Assembly (NCBI GenBank): GCA_027422505.1
Contig: JAPQWV010000012.1
Location: forward strand, 21,984,001-22,048,000
Direction of reading: 5' to 3'
DNA length: 64,000 bases
Source of the DNA: Craterostigma plantagineum
Lineage: Eukaryota; Streptophyta; Magnoliopsida; Lamiales; Linderniaceae
Positions 10,349 through 21,060 of the stretch are shown piece after piece. The notes under the pieces were generated by a model, which saw only the letters and a list, made by a program, of their open reading frames with translations, was not told where the DNA came from and did no database searches. The stretch's first letter is position 1; every line of letters starts with the position of its first letter. A program made the translations under genes and the position numbers.

Positions 10349-13300
10349 GAACAAACTACAAGTATTGGAGGATGTGCATGGAAGCATATCTTCAAGGTCA
10401 AGATCTGTGGGATCTTGTGGCCGGAGACGACGGCGAAATTCCTGTCGATACTCCGGAAAATTCTGAACCACGCCGAAAATGGAAGATTAAGTGTGGTAAG
10501 ACGCTCTTTGCTTTAAGAACTTCTATTAGCAAAGAGTTTATCGATCATGTTCGAGACATCAACTCACCCAAAGAAGTTTGGGAGACGCTTGAGAGGTTAT
10601 TTTCCAAAAGGAACACAGCAAGGCTGCAATTATTGGAAAATGATTTGGCATCGTCCACGCAAGGAGGTATGTCTATTTCTGAGTATTTCTTACGAGTGAA
10701 GAGCCTATGTGCTGAAATTTCAGAACTAGATGCGGATGAGAAAATCAGCGAAGGAAGAGTACGGCGATATCTCATTCGAGGTTTGAAAAAGGAGTATATT
10801 CCTTTTGTTACCTCTATTCAAGGGTGGGAGAAGCAACCTTCAGTGGAGGAATTAGAAAGTTTACTTTCTAACCAGGAAGCTTTAGCAAAACAAATGGCTA
10901 AAAGCTATGATACAGACTCTGCTTTATTCTCAAAAGGGAAACAATTCAAGAAGAACACAATGCCATGGAACAAGAACAATGAGAAGAAAGCAGCGACAGG
11001 AAAATCTACAGGTGAGTGCTCTCAGAATAACAATTCTTTCAAATGTTACAGGTGTGGCAAACCTGGGCATATCAAAAGATATTGTAGAGTAAAACTTTCC
11101 AAAGCAAATGTGGCCAGCGAAAATGAAGAAAGCGATCAACTTAAATGGGAGCAGTGTTTCACTGTAGAAGTTGGGGAAAGCAGTGGCTCAAAATCGCCAT
11201 CAGGCGAAGCTCTCCTTAGTCATGAAAAATGCGAGGAGTGGATTATTGATTCCGGTTGCTCTCATCATGTAACCGGAAACGACGAGTTACTCTCGGAACT
11301 GCGTCAACATAAAGGTGAGCGAGTTATCCTCACAGCAGATGATACATCATATCCGGTAATAAAAGAAGGGGTTGTGAAGATTGGAACGGATGACAAGAGT
11401 ATCGTCGAGCTGAGCGATGTCTTCCATGTGCCAGGATTAAAGAGAAACTTGATTTCAGTTTCTCAAATTACAGATTCTGGGAAATACGTCTTATTTGGGC
11501 CAAAAGATGTAAAAGTTCTTGATAATGTGAAAAATATATGTGCTGATGTTGTTACCTCAGGTGAGAAGAAAGGATCTCTATTTGTAATGACAGCAGGGGA
11601 AGCATATGTGAAGAGGACAAGTCAGACAGAGAGTGCAGCAGTTTGGCACGCTCGATTGGGTCACGTTGGCTATCAACTGTTGCAGAAAATTTCATCGAAG
11701 AAGTTGATTGATGGCATACCACTATTGCCGCATGTTACTGAAGATGTAGTCTGTCAAGGATGTCAATTTGGGAAGTCGCACCGTCTTCCGTTCACAAACT
11801 CAACAAGTCGCAAATCGTCGATGTTTGAATTGGTTCATACAGATCTGATGGGACCGACGAAAACACAGAGCTACAGCGGGTATCATTACGTCATGGTGTT
11901 GGTGGACGATTTTTCAAGGTACGCTTGGGTTAAGTTCATGAAACAGAAGAGTGAGGCCTTGACAAAGTTTATCGAATTCAGCGATACGGTAGAAAAAGAG
12001 TTTGGGAAGAAGATTGAATGCCTACGAAGCGACAATGGTGGAGAGTATATGTCTGAAGATTTCTTTGCATACTGCAATAAAAATGGGATTTCGCGACAGA
12101 TGACATGTCCTAATACGCCACAGCAGAATGGCGTCTCAGAACGAAAGTTGTCTCATCTTATTTCTACGAGTTTGTCATGGCTGCATGACAAAAATCTTCC
12201 TCGAGAGCTTTGGGCTGAAGCGATGCAATGCGCTTGTCATGTAATCAATCGATTACCTCCCTGGCCAGGTACAGAGAAGTCACCTTTTGAAAGGTTATAC
12301 AGTGTCAAGCCAAATGTTAATTATTTTCGAGTGTTTGGTTCAATTTGCTATGTCCATATTCCAAAGTCTAACAGAACCAAGCTTGACCCGAAAGCGAAAA
12401 AGTGTATCTTTGTTGGCTATGACCCTTATAGAAAAGGATGGAGATGTATGGATGCAGAAACAAAGAAATTCGTCACTTCTAGAGATGTTGTTTTCGACGA
12501 AGTGTCATCCTATTATCACGAAGCTGCTGGTGATCGTGAGCGGAAAAGTATACAGCTGCTTCCTGACAATATCACCGAAGATATGTGTGACAGTGATGAT
12601 GAACCTTCATCCTTTGATATCACAAATGTAGAAGGCGATGAGCAAGAAATCAGAAGGTCTACGAGAAACAAGAAACAGCCACAACACCTTAAAGATTATG
12701 AGGTAAATATCAACAATTGTTCCACTACTTCATGTTTCTTTATTGGAGGGATGGATGAAGAACCAACCAGCTTTGAAGAAGCTAAAGATCAACCAGAATG
12801 GCATACAGCTATGATGGAAGAAATTGATGCTTTGAACAAAAATCAAACGTGGGAGTTAGTGCCGAAACCGGAAAACTGCAACCCTGTCACGTGCAAATGG
12901 GTGTATCGTTTAAAGCGCAAACCAGATGGGACTGTTGATAAATACAAAGCTCGGCTGGTCGCACGTGGATTTTCACAAAGCTATGGATTGGATTACGAGG
13001 AAACATTCAGCCCCGTTGCAAAAATGGTAACTTTACGAACTAATTTTGCTTTGGCAGCGTTCAAGAAATGGAGGCTATGGCAGCTTGATGTAAAGAATGC
13101 GTTTCTTTACGGGGATCTTGATCGCGAAGTATTTATGGAACAACCTAAGGGCTATGTTTCTAACGAGCATCCTCATCATGTTTGCCGACTCCGAAAAGCG
13201 CTTTACGGCCTTAAACAAGCGCCGCGTGCTTGGTACGGTAAAGTCACTCAATACTTTATCTTCTGTGGTTTTCAAGTTTCGGATGCAGATTCTGGCCTAT

Positions 13301-14319
13301 TTGTTAAAGCAGAATCGAATGCACACATGTTGGTATTGTTATATGTGGACGACATGATTATTACAGGAGATAGTGAAGCCGATATTTCTAAGCTGAAAAA
13401 TGATCTATCGATTCGTTTTGAGATGAAAAGTCTGGGAGAAGTTGGCTGTTTTCTTGGTTTGGAAATTGATAAATCAGATGGCGGATACTTTATTTCCCAA
13501 AAGACCTACGCAAGGAAGCTTTTGGAACGCTTTAGTATGGGGGAGTCGAAAGAAAAAGCAACACCGATGGAACCACATATGAAGTTAATGAAAGATGAAG
13601 GAAAGCTGCTACAAGATGTTACGAAATTCCGGAAACTTGTTGGTAGCTTAATTTATTTAACGATCACAAGGCCAGAAATTGCTTATTCTGTCAGTGTGAT
13701 TTCTCAGTTCATGCAGTCGCCAAGAAGTACCCATTTTGATGCAGCGAAGAGAATCTTACGATACATAAAAGGTTCTCTCGATTATGGCTTGTTGTATGAA
13801 AGAAGTGGCAGTTTTGTTCTCAGTGGTTTTACTGATGCCGATTGGGCTGGGGATGCAAATGATAGGCATTCTACTTCAGGGTACTGCTTTACTGTTGGTT
13901 CAGCTGTTATATCTTGGTGTAGTAAGAAGCAGAACGTAGTGTCTCTTTCTAGCACCGAGGCTGAATATATAGCAGCAACTATGGCTGCACAAGAATGCAT
14001 GTGGCTGAAGACATTGATAAAAGATATGCTATGCAAGGTTGAATATGCTGTAGTGATTAAGTGTGATAATGAAAGTGCTGTCAAGCTCGCATCTAATCCT
14101 ATCTTCCATGCTCGAACTAAGCATATCGAGGTTCGCCATCATTACATTCGAGAGAAGGTCTTGAATGAAGACATTGAGCTGCAGGGAATTTCTTCAAACC
14201 TCCAAGTTGCAGACATTTTTACCAAAGCTTTGGGGAAGCCAAAGTTCGAAGAGTTCAGGGCTGCACTTGGTGTGGTTAAACTTAAGCATGCACTAAGGGG
14301 GAGTGTCAAAAATATTTAG
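10288..14319 (+). CDS. Copia gag-pol polyprotein, intact
   Basis: One frame of 1,343 residues with all parts in copia order. Gag starts at YGVDKLVGTNYKYWRMCMEAY. A CCHC zinc knuckle CYRCGKPGHIKRYC is near residue 253 and the aspartic protease motif IIDSGCSHHVTG near 319. A pre-integrase WHARLGHVGY segment follows, then integrase HTDLMGP, VLVDDFSRYAWV, RSDNGGEY and PQQNGVSER (about 515-620). Reverse transcriptase has DVKNAFLYGDL and catalytic YVDDMIITG near 1018; RNase H has TDADWAGD, SSTEAEYIA and ADIFTKALGKPKF. The stop codon lies inside the 3' LTR, 13 bases past its start. Length matches complete plant copia polyproteins. Confidence 0.96.
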   Translation: MEIANGGGSSSTQYGVDKLVGTNYKYWRMCMEAYLQGQDLWDLVAGDDGEIPVDTPENSEPRRKWKIKCGKTLFALRTSISKEFIDHVRDINSPKEVWETLERLFSKRNTARLQLLENDLASSTQGGMSISEYFLRVKSLCAEISELDADEKISEGRVRRYLIRGLKKEYIPFVTSIQGWEKQPSVEELESLLSNQEALAKQMAKSYDTDSALFSKGKQFKKNTMPWNKNNEKKAATGKSTGECSQNNNSFKCYRCGKPGHIKRYCRVKLSKANVASENEESDQLKWEQCFTVEVGESSGSKSPSGEALLSHEKCEEWIIDSGCSHHVTGNDELLSELRQHKGERVILTADDTSYPVIKEGVVKIGTDDKSIVELSDVFHVPGLKRNLISVSQITDSGKYVLFGPKDVKVLDNVKNICADVVTSGEKKGSLFVMTAGEAYVKRTSQTESAAVWHARLGHVGYQLLQKISSKKLIDGIPLLPHVTEDVVCQGCQFGKSHRLPFTNSTSRKSSMFELVHTDLMGPTKTQSYSGYHYVMVLVDDFSRYAWVKFMKQKSEALTKFIEFSDTVEKEFGKKIECLRSDNGGEYMSEDFFAYCNKNGISRQMTCPNTPQQNGVSERKLSHLISTSLSWLHDKNLPRELWAEAMQCACHVINRLPPWPGTEKSPFERLYSVKPNVNYFRVFGSICYVHIPKSNRTKLDPKAKKCIFVGYDPYRKGWRCMDAETKKFVTSRDVVFDEVSSYYHEAAGDRERKSIQLLPDNITEDMCDSDDEPSSFDITNVEGDEQEIRRSTRNKKQPQHLKDYEVNINNCSTTSCFFIGGMDEEPTSFEEAKDQPEWHTAMMEEIDALNKNQTWELVPKPENCNPVTCKWVYRLKRKPDGTVDKYKARLVARGFSQSYGLDYEETFSPVAKMVTLRTNFALAAFKKWRLWQLDVKNAFLYGDLDREVFMEQPKGYVSNEHPHHVCRLRKALYGLKQAPRAWYGKVTQYFIFCGFQVSDADSGLFVKAESNAHMLVLLYVDDMIITGDSEADISKLKNDLSIRFEMKSLGEVGCFLGLEIDKSDGGYFISQKTYARKLLERFSMGESKEKATPMEPHMKLMKDEGKLLQDVTKFRKLVGSLIYLTITRPEIAYSVSVISQFMQSPRSTHFDAAKRILRYIKGSLDYGLLYERSGSFVLSGFTDADWAGDANDRHSTSGYCFTVGSAVISWCSKKQNVVSLSSTEAEYIAATMAAQECMWLKTLIKDMLCKVEYAVVIKCDNESAVKLASNPIFHARTKHIEVRHHYIREKVLNEDIELQGISSNLQVADIFTKALGKPKFEEFRAALGVVKLKHALRGSVKNI

Positions 14320-14533
14320 TGCATCTTAAGTAGAATGATGTTTCAGTTATTTTATTTACTACGTTGATTTAGCAGTTTGGTTTAGCAGTTTCCTTAAGAG
14401 GTTATAGCAGTAGAAGTTACTGTAAGTTTTATATATGTAATCGTACTAATCTTTTAGAAGTTAATAAGAAAAGAGAAGTTATTCTCATCAGTTTTCTCTC
14501 AGCAATTTTTCCTTTCATCTCTGTTTTGTTACA
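14304..14533 (+). repeat. 3' LTR of young copia element
   Basis: 230 bp, identical to the 5' LTR except for one extra A in the run after TGTC. It also contributes the last five codons and the stop of the gag-pol frame. Confidence 0.95.
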
Positions 14534-14607
14534 CAAATGAATGCTTGTTAATTAGGAGGGATTATTATCTACGATATATGACTATGTTCTTTGTATGTGA
14601 TCTCTAA

Positions 14608-14923
14608 GGGTGTCCACAACAATAACACACCCATAATACTACCACATCAGTTTTTCACTATATTTTCCTATATTTTATTCTATAACACTTTTATTCTACT
14701 TTTTCCACAATAATAACACTACTATAACACGGACCCACAACTATAAATAAATAATTTCTTTTTTTCTCCCTCATTCTCTCTCCTCCATAATACTATAATA
14801 TTCCTATAACACAGTGTCATAAATATGACACAGTGTCATGCTCATGACACATTCACAATGGTGGTGTGTCATATGCCAAATAAGCACATATGACACACAT
14901 ATAAACCACCATTGTGGTTACCC
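14608..14923. mobile_element. MITE, Tourist/Harbinger-like, 316 bp
   Basis: Ends are GGGTGTCCACAA and, in reverse complement, GGGTAACCACAA. The element is flanked on both sides by TAA (14605-14607 and 14924-14926), the 3-bp target duplication of PIF/Harbinger-type MITEs. The inside has no coding capacity and is rich in TGTCAT/ATGACA. Confidence 0.75.
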
Positions 14924-15133
14924 TAATATAGTGGTTAATTAATACGTAATGTTTCTAATTGTGTATAATTAAAATTTATGACGCATTGAAGTTCAACCCG
15001 CGCGTTGAAAATTGAAATATATTCAAGTTTAGGGAACAGTTAATTTATTTTCAAATCTTAGTTCCCTTGACAATGCATTCATGCAGCTCAGCTCTATTCT
15101 AGGATTGGTTTGATACCCAACATGTACGTCTAA

Positions 15134-15839
15134 GAGCATGTCCAATCGAACTGTAAAACTCAAAATATGAGGTAAAAACACTCCAACCGTACCTCAAATC
15201 AAAACTCAAAATGCGATTTTATGTTTCTCTCTCATCAAACAGACCGAAATATGCGTTTGCTCCACCAAGATGCGTTTGTTCTTTCCAAATTTGCATTGAA
15301 GTCATTTTCATTCTTTTCATAAATAGAACAAATAAATAACTATATTATAAAGATGTGTGTGGGTCGATTGAACTGAGGAAGAGGACGAGTTTTTCAATTT
15401 TGTTGGTGGCGAGAACAGTGAAATTAATTATTCTTTTCATTATTGTTTGTCTATGTTTCATTGGTTTGGCCTATTTCTAATTAAATTTCATTTGTTGTTG
15501 TTTGATTAAATTAGTATGTTAAAAATGTATGAATCGAATGGTTTCTAATAAAAATATATTTATTAAGAAATATTTTTTCTATGTTTTATATGAAAAAAAT
15601 ATTGAGTTTATATTAAATTTGTGAAATTATTATTTTTCAATAGACTTTAAAAATAATAGTATGATCTAATTAGTAAAGTTGTAAATTACATGGGTAATAT
15701 TAAAAAATTTGGTAGAAAAATATTACACTAATGGTCTTTTGCGTTTGAGAATTGGTTTGCCGGTTGGAGAAGAATTACTGCATTATGAGTTTGAGAATGA
15801 GTTTGAGTTTGAGAATGAGTTATCCGGTTGGAGATGGTC
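15134..15839. mobile_element. MITE, Harbinger-like, 706 bp
   Basis: Terminal inverted repeats GAGCATGTCCAATCG and, in reverse complement, GACCATCTCCAACCG, flanked by TAA on both sides (15131-15133 and 15840-15842). It contains short direct repeats near the right end (TTTGAGAATGAG repeated at 15790-15815). No transposase is visible. The rest of 14924-16526 is otherwise gene-free; 16270-16526 is the likely promoter and 5'UTR of the syntaxin gene. Confidence 0.72.
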
Positions 15840-16526
15840 TAATGTATTTATGAAAACAAAATGTTATTTTCGGATGCATCCATCTATTGTACTAAGAAAT
15901 ATATATTTTCACGAAAACAGATACCTTATCGTATATATGTACAAGGCGATTGCTAAAAAAGATTTATAATCAATCAATTATGGAGATGAAGAGCGTATAC
16001 GCATGGAATGCAAGTCGTATAGGTAAAACGCAACGTGTGCGTTCTCCATACGAATATTAATCTTAATATATATTTTCCTCGCAAAGACAACCATATATTA
16101 ATATTTATGGGAATTTTAAAAAAGAAGAATAAAATAAACACTTGTAATGATTTTGTCAAGTTGTGCTTTTTTTTCCCACATACTACTGTGATAACCACAC
16201 TCTCCCACATGAACAACGTTCCCCTTACCATTGCCTCAGCTTTTTTCTCAATAAATAAAATATAATTCAAGTAAAAAAAGAAGCAATAAGAAACCCCAAA
16301 CGTCAATCGATCGATTTTTTTCGTTCGTCTTCTCGAATCTCTCTGCAAATTCCAGCTCAGCGTCGTCCCTATGTCGTCGTTATGGCTACTCCCAATTCAA
16401 TAATCGTTTCCTAGATCACCAAACAAACGCCTAGAAATTGGAATTTCGGAATCGCAATTCGACAGGGTTTGTGAATTATTTTCTTCTAGCAAGGAAATCC
16501 TCGATTTTTCACATTTAGAGATAGAG

Positions 16527-18429
16527 ATGAGCTTTCAAGATATAGAATCGGGTCGTCGGGTCGGGTATGCCAACGGGCGGCAGGATCCGAGCCAGGCTGT
16601 GGCTTCAGGAATTTTTCAGATCAACACTTCCGTCGCCACGTTCCAGCGGCTTGTCAACACGCTCGGCACCCCTAAGGACACGCCTCAATTGCGTGAGAAG
16701 CTGTTAGTGCCTAATTCCGTTCTCATTCTCAATTAGAGAGGCGTTATTTTATATTGTTATGTCAGGGGAAGATTATGTTTTGTGTTGTTGCATGTGGATT
16801 GCTTTTTGGTGATTTGTCCCTCATTACATTCTTTAGGTTTCTCCTGTTTCTCAGTTTCCGAGTATGGAACTGAACGCTAGCCTGTAGCTAGTAAAGGTTA
16901 TGTTGTCTGAAAATGGCTGTGTTGAGATCGAATGATGAGTTGGCGAATGTCTTTTGGGTGTGAATTGGTTTACTATGGCATGTTTATTTGCAAGTTGTAA
17001 TTGTATCTCATTTTGGGCGGCTGGTCTTTAACACCGAATTCAAGTAGAGAATTATGCCTATATTGAGATTATTTAATAGGAAGATGCTTCTTTCAGGCAC
17101 AAAACTCGGCTACATATTGGGCAGTTGGTGAAGGATACATCTGCCAAGCTTAAGCAAGCTAGCGATACAGATCATCGAGTTGAAGTCAGTGTATGTCCAC
17201 TCAACTACTCGTGTCGAACATAAGGCACTTTCATGAAAATAATCATCTAAACTGGTTTTTAGTGTATCGACTAACGAATAGCAAGAGTTGTCACTCCTAT
17301 TGGCGCAATGTGATAATCATCGGCATCCCATTTTCTGCAGGCGAGCAAGAAAATTTCTGATGCTAAGCTTGCTAAAGATTTCGAAGCAGTGCTAAAGGAG
17401 TTTCAGAAGGCTCAGAGGCTTGCAGCTGAGAGGGAGACAGCTTACTCCCCTTTTGTTCCCCAATCAGTTCTTCCTTCAAGGTAAAGAACACACAAGTTTG
17501 ATGCCTAATTTTTCTGATTATTTAGTATCTTAATGGGAATTGAGTTTCTTCTGCTATTTAGTTTACTAGATATTGATAATTTAGTGTTTGGGGCGTTGCC
17601 CGACTTTTGAAATGCTCTGTCTATGCTACAGCTACACAGCTGAAGATCAAGATGAAATTCGAGATAACCGTCAGGCTCAACAGGCACTTATGGCAAGAAG
17701 GTATGTTACTAGGTGAAATTTAATGCGTCTTACTATCACAGAATTAACTGCTAAACAGAAAAAAGAAATGCAGAGTCACAGTATATCCCATTTTCAGTAT
17801 ATTCGCTTCATCGATTTTGGGACACTCTTGCATATGATATTACACTTATGTTCGATTCCCCATTGTTTTCTTTCGTTTTTTATTTTCTGGGACAGTGATT
17901 AGAAATTACCGTTCTTCTTCTTTATGTGCTTCAGGCAGGAGGTTGTGTTCTTGGATAATGAGATATCTTTCAACGAGGCAATAATCGAGGAGAGAGAGCA
18001 AGGGATACAAGAGATACAGCAACAAATCGGCGAAGTGAATGACATTTTCAAGGACCTCGCTGTACTTGTTCACGACCAAGGAACAATGATAGGTAAATTT
18101 TATCGCCTTTTTATCCTTTTTCCTAGTTATTTCAATCTAAAAATGCCGAAGCTTAAGTCTCTTCTCTCCAGATGATATCGGCTCCAACATCGAAGGTTCT
18201 CACGCTGCAACCGCTCAAGGGAAGTCACAGCTCGTCAAAGCTGCCAAAACTCAGAGATCAAATTCCTCTTTGGTAAGAAGATAATATCCATCCAAAGACT
18301 TTTTCTTGTGCGACCTTTTTTTCGCACTTTCCAATAATCTTCTTCTCTTCTCTCCCTTTGCAGACTTGTCTGCTGCTGGTGATCTTTGGCATTGTACTTC
18401 TCATAGTAATCATAGTACTCGCTGCCTGA
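16527..18429 (+). CDS. SYP22: Qa-SNARE syntaxin, SYP22/VAM3 type
   Basis: Seven exons (16527-16702, 17097-17190, 17341-17480, 17632-17700, 17935-18092, 18172-18272, 18364-18429) with GT-AG junctions give 267 residues, essentially the length of Arabidopsis SYP21/22/23 proteins. The start [11 protein letters not shown] is the family start. An N-terminal helical (Habc) region spans about 25-140 and includes [14 protein letters not shown] and [14 protein letters not shown]. The SNARE motif spans about 173-235, with the central-layer Gln at residue 208 in LAVLVHDQG. The C-terminal anchor is [19 protein letters not shown]. Such proteins sit on the prevacuolar compartment and vacuole membrane and drive fusion with vacuole-bound carriers. 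All key residues are present, so the gene looks functional. SYP22 versus SYP21/23 cannot be settled here. Confidence 0.95.
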
Positions 18430-18915
18430 TTATATGGCCTACTTTGCAAGAAATCACAGTAAGTGCGTGGAAAAAAGAAGTCCGTTCGTTTGTTCGTCAA
18501 TCTTTATGGGCCTTAGAGTTCTTCTGCTCGAATCCCCCGAGTCTATTTCATGGTGTGTGTGTTTTTTTGTTTCTCAAATCATTTATTCGTCTGCGAAACT
18601 TGATCATATCGTGCGTGTTTTTTTTTTTTTTCGGTCTTTTTAATTTGTGAGTTCCATTATCGGGTGGTGTTTGCGCTTCTTGTCGAGTGTTATTATTGCA
18701 TGTGTTTCTATATGTCCCGTTTATTCGTGAGTTACGTTGGGTTGAATCGTATTTTTCTCCTTTCGCCTTATCAATCTCTCAACAGTTTCGTGCCAAGATT
18801 CGAACTTCCTAAGGAGAAAAAAAGAGAACTTAAGAAAACCAAACCCTCGATCGTATTCAACAATCGTTCCCCCGACAAAAGATTCAACCGAAAAAAAAAA
18901 AGAGAGAAAGAGCGG
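18430..18915. other. Intergenic between two convergent genes
   Basis: Holds the 3' untranslated regions of the syntaxin (plus) and LIL3 (minus) genes, which converge with only 486 bp between stop codons. T-rich on the left, A-rich on the right. No further gene is seen. Confidence 0.6.
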
Positions 18916-20339
18916 TTATTTTTTCTCGGGCTTTTCTTCTTGCCATGTCGCCTGCCACTGCTTGTCGTAGAACGTCGTCTCCTCAAACAACTTCTTAAGC
19001 TTTTCGACGTCTTCGTTCTTCCTCACAAAAAGAACGCCGACCACAGCTACGAACATTAGGGTTTTGCAGAAGAAATTCCCCATTTGATCGACGAGCCCTA
19101 AGCCCGTTAGACTATCCACAAAGTACGCCATGAAGAACCCAATCATCGCCGCTCGACCTTCATTACATGTTATCGTGTAAGAATTATCTATCGCCCCAAC
19201 TTTATTATTTTACAAATAAATTTGATGTTTGAGAAAGAGCACCAACCATTAAGAAGCTCAGCTTCAGGGAGATGAAACCTCTTCATCCATACCCACCAAG
19301 GAACGATCGAAGTGTCGAAGATGATGGGTTCCTCGTTGCTCGATGATATTGGGTTTTCTTGCATCCATTTTCTCCGCTTCACTTCTGCAAAAATTGGTTA
19401 AAGAACATTAGAATCGATGAGTTTCATAGCAGGTTTTTTACAGTAGTTTCGAAGAGGTGACCTGGGAAATCAAAAGGTAGCATCTTGATACATAAAAACA
19501 GAAAGAACCCAGAAAAAAAAAAAGAGTTGAGTTTGAGCCCATGATTATCAGCACTTTAAAGCTAAGATTGATGGTAAAGAATTTGCATAGCTATATACAA
19601 CTTTCGACATAGCTCCAAGATACAGTTCTTAAGCAATCAAAGAAGCAGCTTTTCAGTCCCAAGAATTCAGAACTTCCTCCTCTTCACTTCTGTGAAATTG
19701 GTTATTAGAATCGATGAGTCTAATAGCAGGCCCTTAACGATACTTTCAAATGAGTTGAGATTAACCCATGATTTTGAGCACTTCAAACCTAAGATTTGAT
19801 GGTAAAGAATCTGTTCATTCGCCATAAATTGCCTAGATATATACAAGCAGCTTACGACAGAGGTCGAAGTTCTTGAGCAATTAAAGAAGCAGCTTTTCAG
19901 TAATTCCTAAATTTCCCACCAAGCAATAAACAAATCTGAAATCGAAGTTCATAAAATAACTTTTACCAGCATCTATGACCGAATCCCAATCAGTATCCCC
20001 ATTCTTGACAAACTGCTTCAAATCCCAAGTCCCACCAACCCACCTCGGATCGTCGAAGCCCTTCTTCGCCGAACCATCTTCGATTTGCAGAGAAGGCACC
20101 GACCCATTCGAACCATTCTCCGGCGGACCACCGCTCACGGTGGAAGTAGCCCCATCTTCAACGACGGCAGCGGCGGCGCCAGACCCATTATCGGCCTTCG
20201 CAAGAAGAAGGTGAAGAGATTGAGGCCTTTTGATAAGAGGTAGATAAGGCTTCAGTGTGCTGCTCAAATGGAGGGTCCTTTTATGACAGTGAGAAGTGAG
20301 AGACGTTGGTAGCTTTGGAGAGAAAATGGCCATAGACAT
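18916..20339 (-). CDS. LIL3: Light-harvesting-like protein 3 (LIL3), chloroplast
   Basis: Three exons (20339-19967, 19384-19247, 19157-18916) encode 250 residues. The first about 50 residues are Ser/Thr/Leu/Lys-rich, as in a chloroplast transit peptide. The mature part has [35 protein letters not shown] split over several short conserved blocks, then [33 protein letters not shown], which is the chlorophyll-binding-like first membrane helix, and a second helix [18 protein letters not shown]3 is a two-helix thylakoid protein that holds geranylgeranyl reductase and protochlorophyllide oxidoreductase at the membrane during chlorophyll synthesis. The [10 protein letters not shown] motif and the DKQWQATWQ tail are clear. 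The gene converges with the syntaxin gene. Confidence 0.94.
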
Positions 20340-21060
20340 AGCTTGGGAAGCAAAAGTGAAGAAAGATGATGAGCTCAGAGCTTCACCATGTGATCTTTTG
20401 GGGGCTATTTTCAGCCTCAGAAGTGAAGTTGGGGAAAAACTAATAAAGTGACTGTTTCGCTAAAAAACAAAAAAGAAAGTTGCAGGTTTTTTAGGTTCGG
20501 ATATTAAATTCACCAAAAGGGAATATATGGACAAATTGCAATCAACGTCATGGTTGAAAAAACTTGATTTCTTCCTCGAGTTAAATTAAGTCCCATTTCC
20601 CACCATGATTGAACTCAAGGCCAAGGGGTTGATTTTAACTCAACCCACACAAAAAAGTTGTTTTTAAATCATTAATCATGTCGAGTTAATTTTCAATCAA
20701 TGGTATTATGATGCTTCAATATGGTAACAATCAAGAAAATATCCCAAGCCCTTCTTCGGACCAAACATAGTTAATGAAACAGAAAGTCTCATTTGTGATT
20801 ACACAGCTTTTGAAATTGAAGTAGCAAAACCACACATTTAATTGCAGAAGGGAAAGAGAGAGCGAAAAACAATCTATTACATCATCACTATCAAAAATAC
20901 AAAAGCAATGGAAGGAGGGTTGCTTGCTTCTCACCTAATCCCAGGAAAAAAAAGGAACAACCATTGCAGACAACATTTGTCTCAAATATTCAACTTCATT
21001 CAAAATCCAAATAATGGACAAGAGATATTATATATATCTGATAAGTAGCGTCTTCATTTA
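20340..21060. other. Intergenic, LIL3 promoter and CBL 3' flank
   Basis: About 20340-20460 should hold the LIL3 5' untranslated region and promoter; the rest lies downstream of the CBL gene on the same strand. Short open frames exist but none is convincing. Confidence 0.5.

Larger units (their letters stand above)
9939..14533 (+). mobile_element. Young, complete Ty1/copia retrotransposon
   Basis: A full-length copia element of 4,595 bp. The LTRs (9939-10167 and 14304-14533) differ only by one A in an A-run. The flanks carry the short target duplication CAAA (9935-9938 and 14534-14537; the usual 5 bp would be CAAAT with one T lost). A primer-binding site TGGTATCAGAGCC starts at 10168 and a purine tract AAGGGGGAG ends at 14303. 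Between them is one uninterrupted gag-pol frame. Near-identical LTRs and an intact frame imply a very recent insertion; the element may be competent. Confidence 0.97.
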
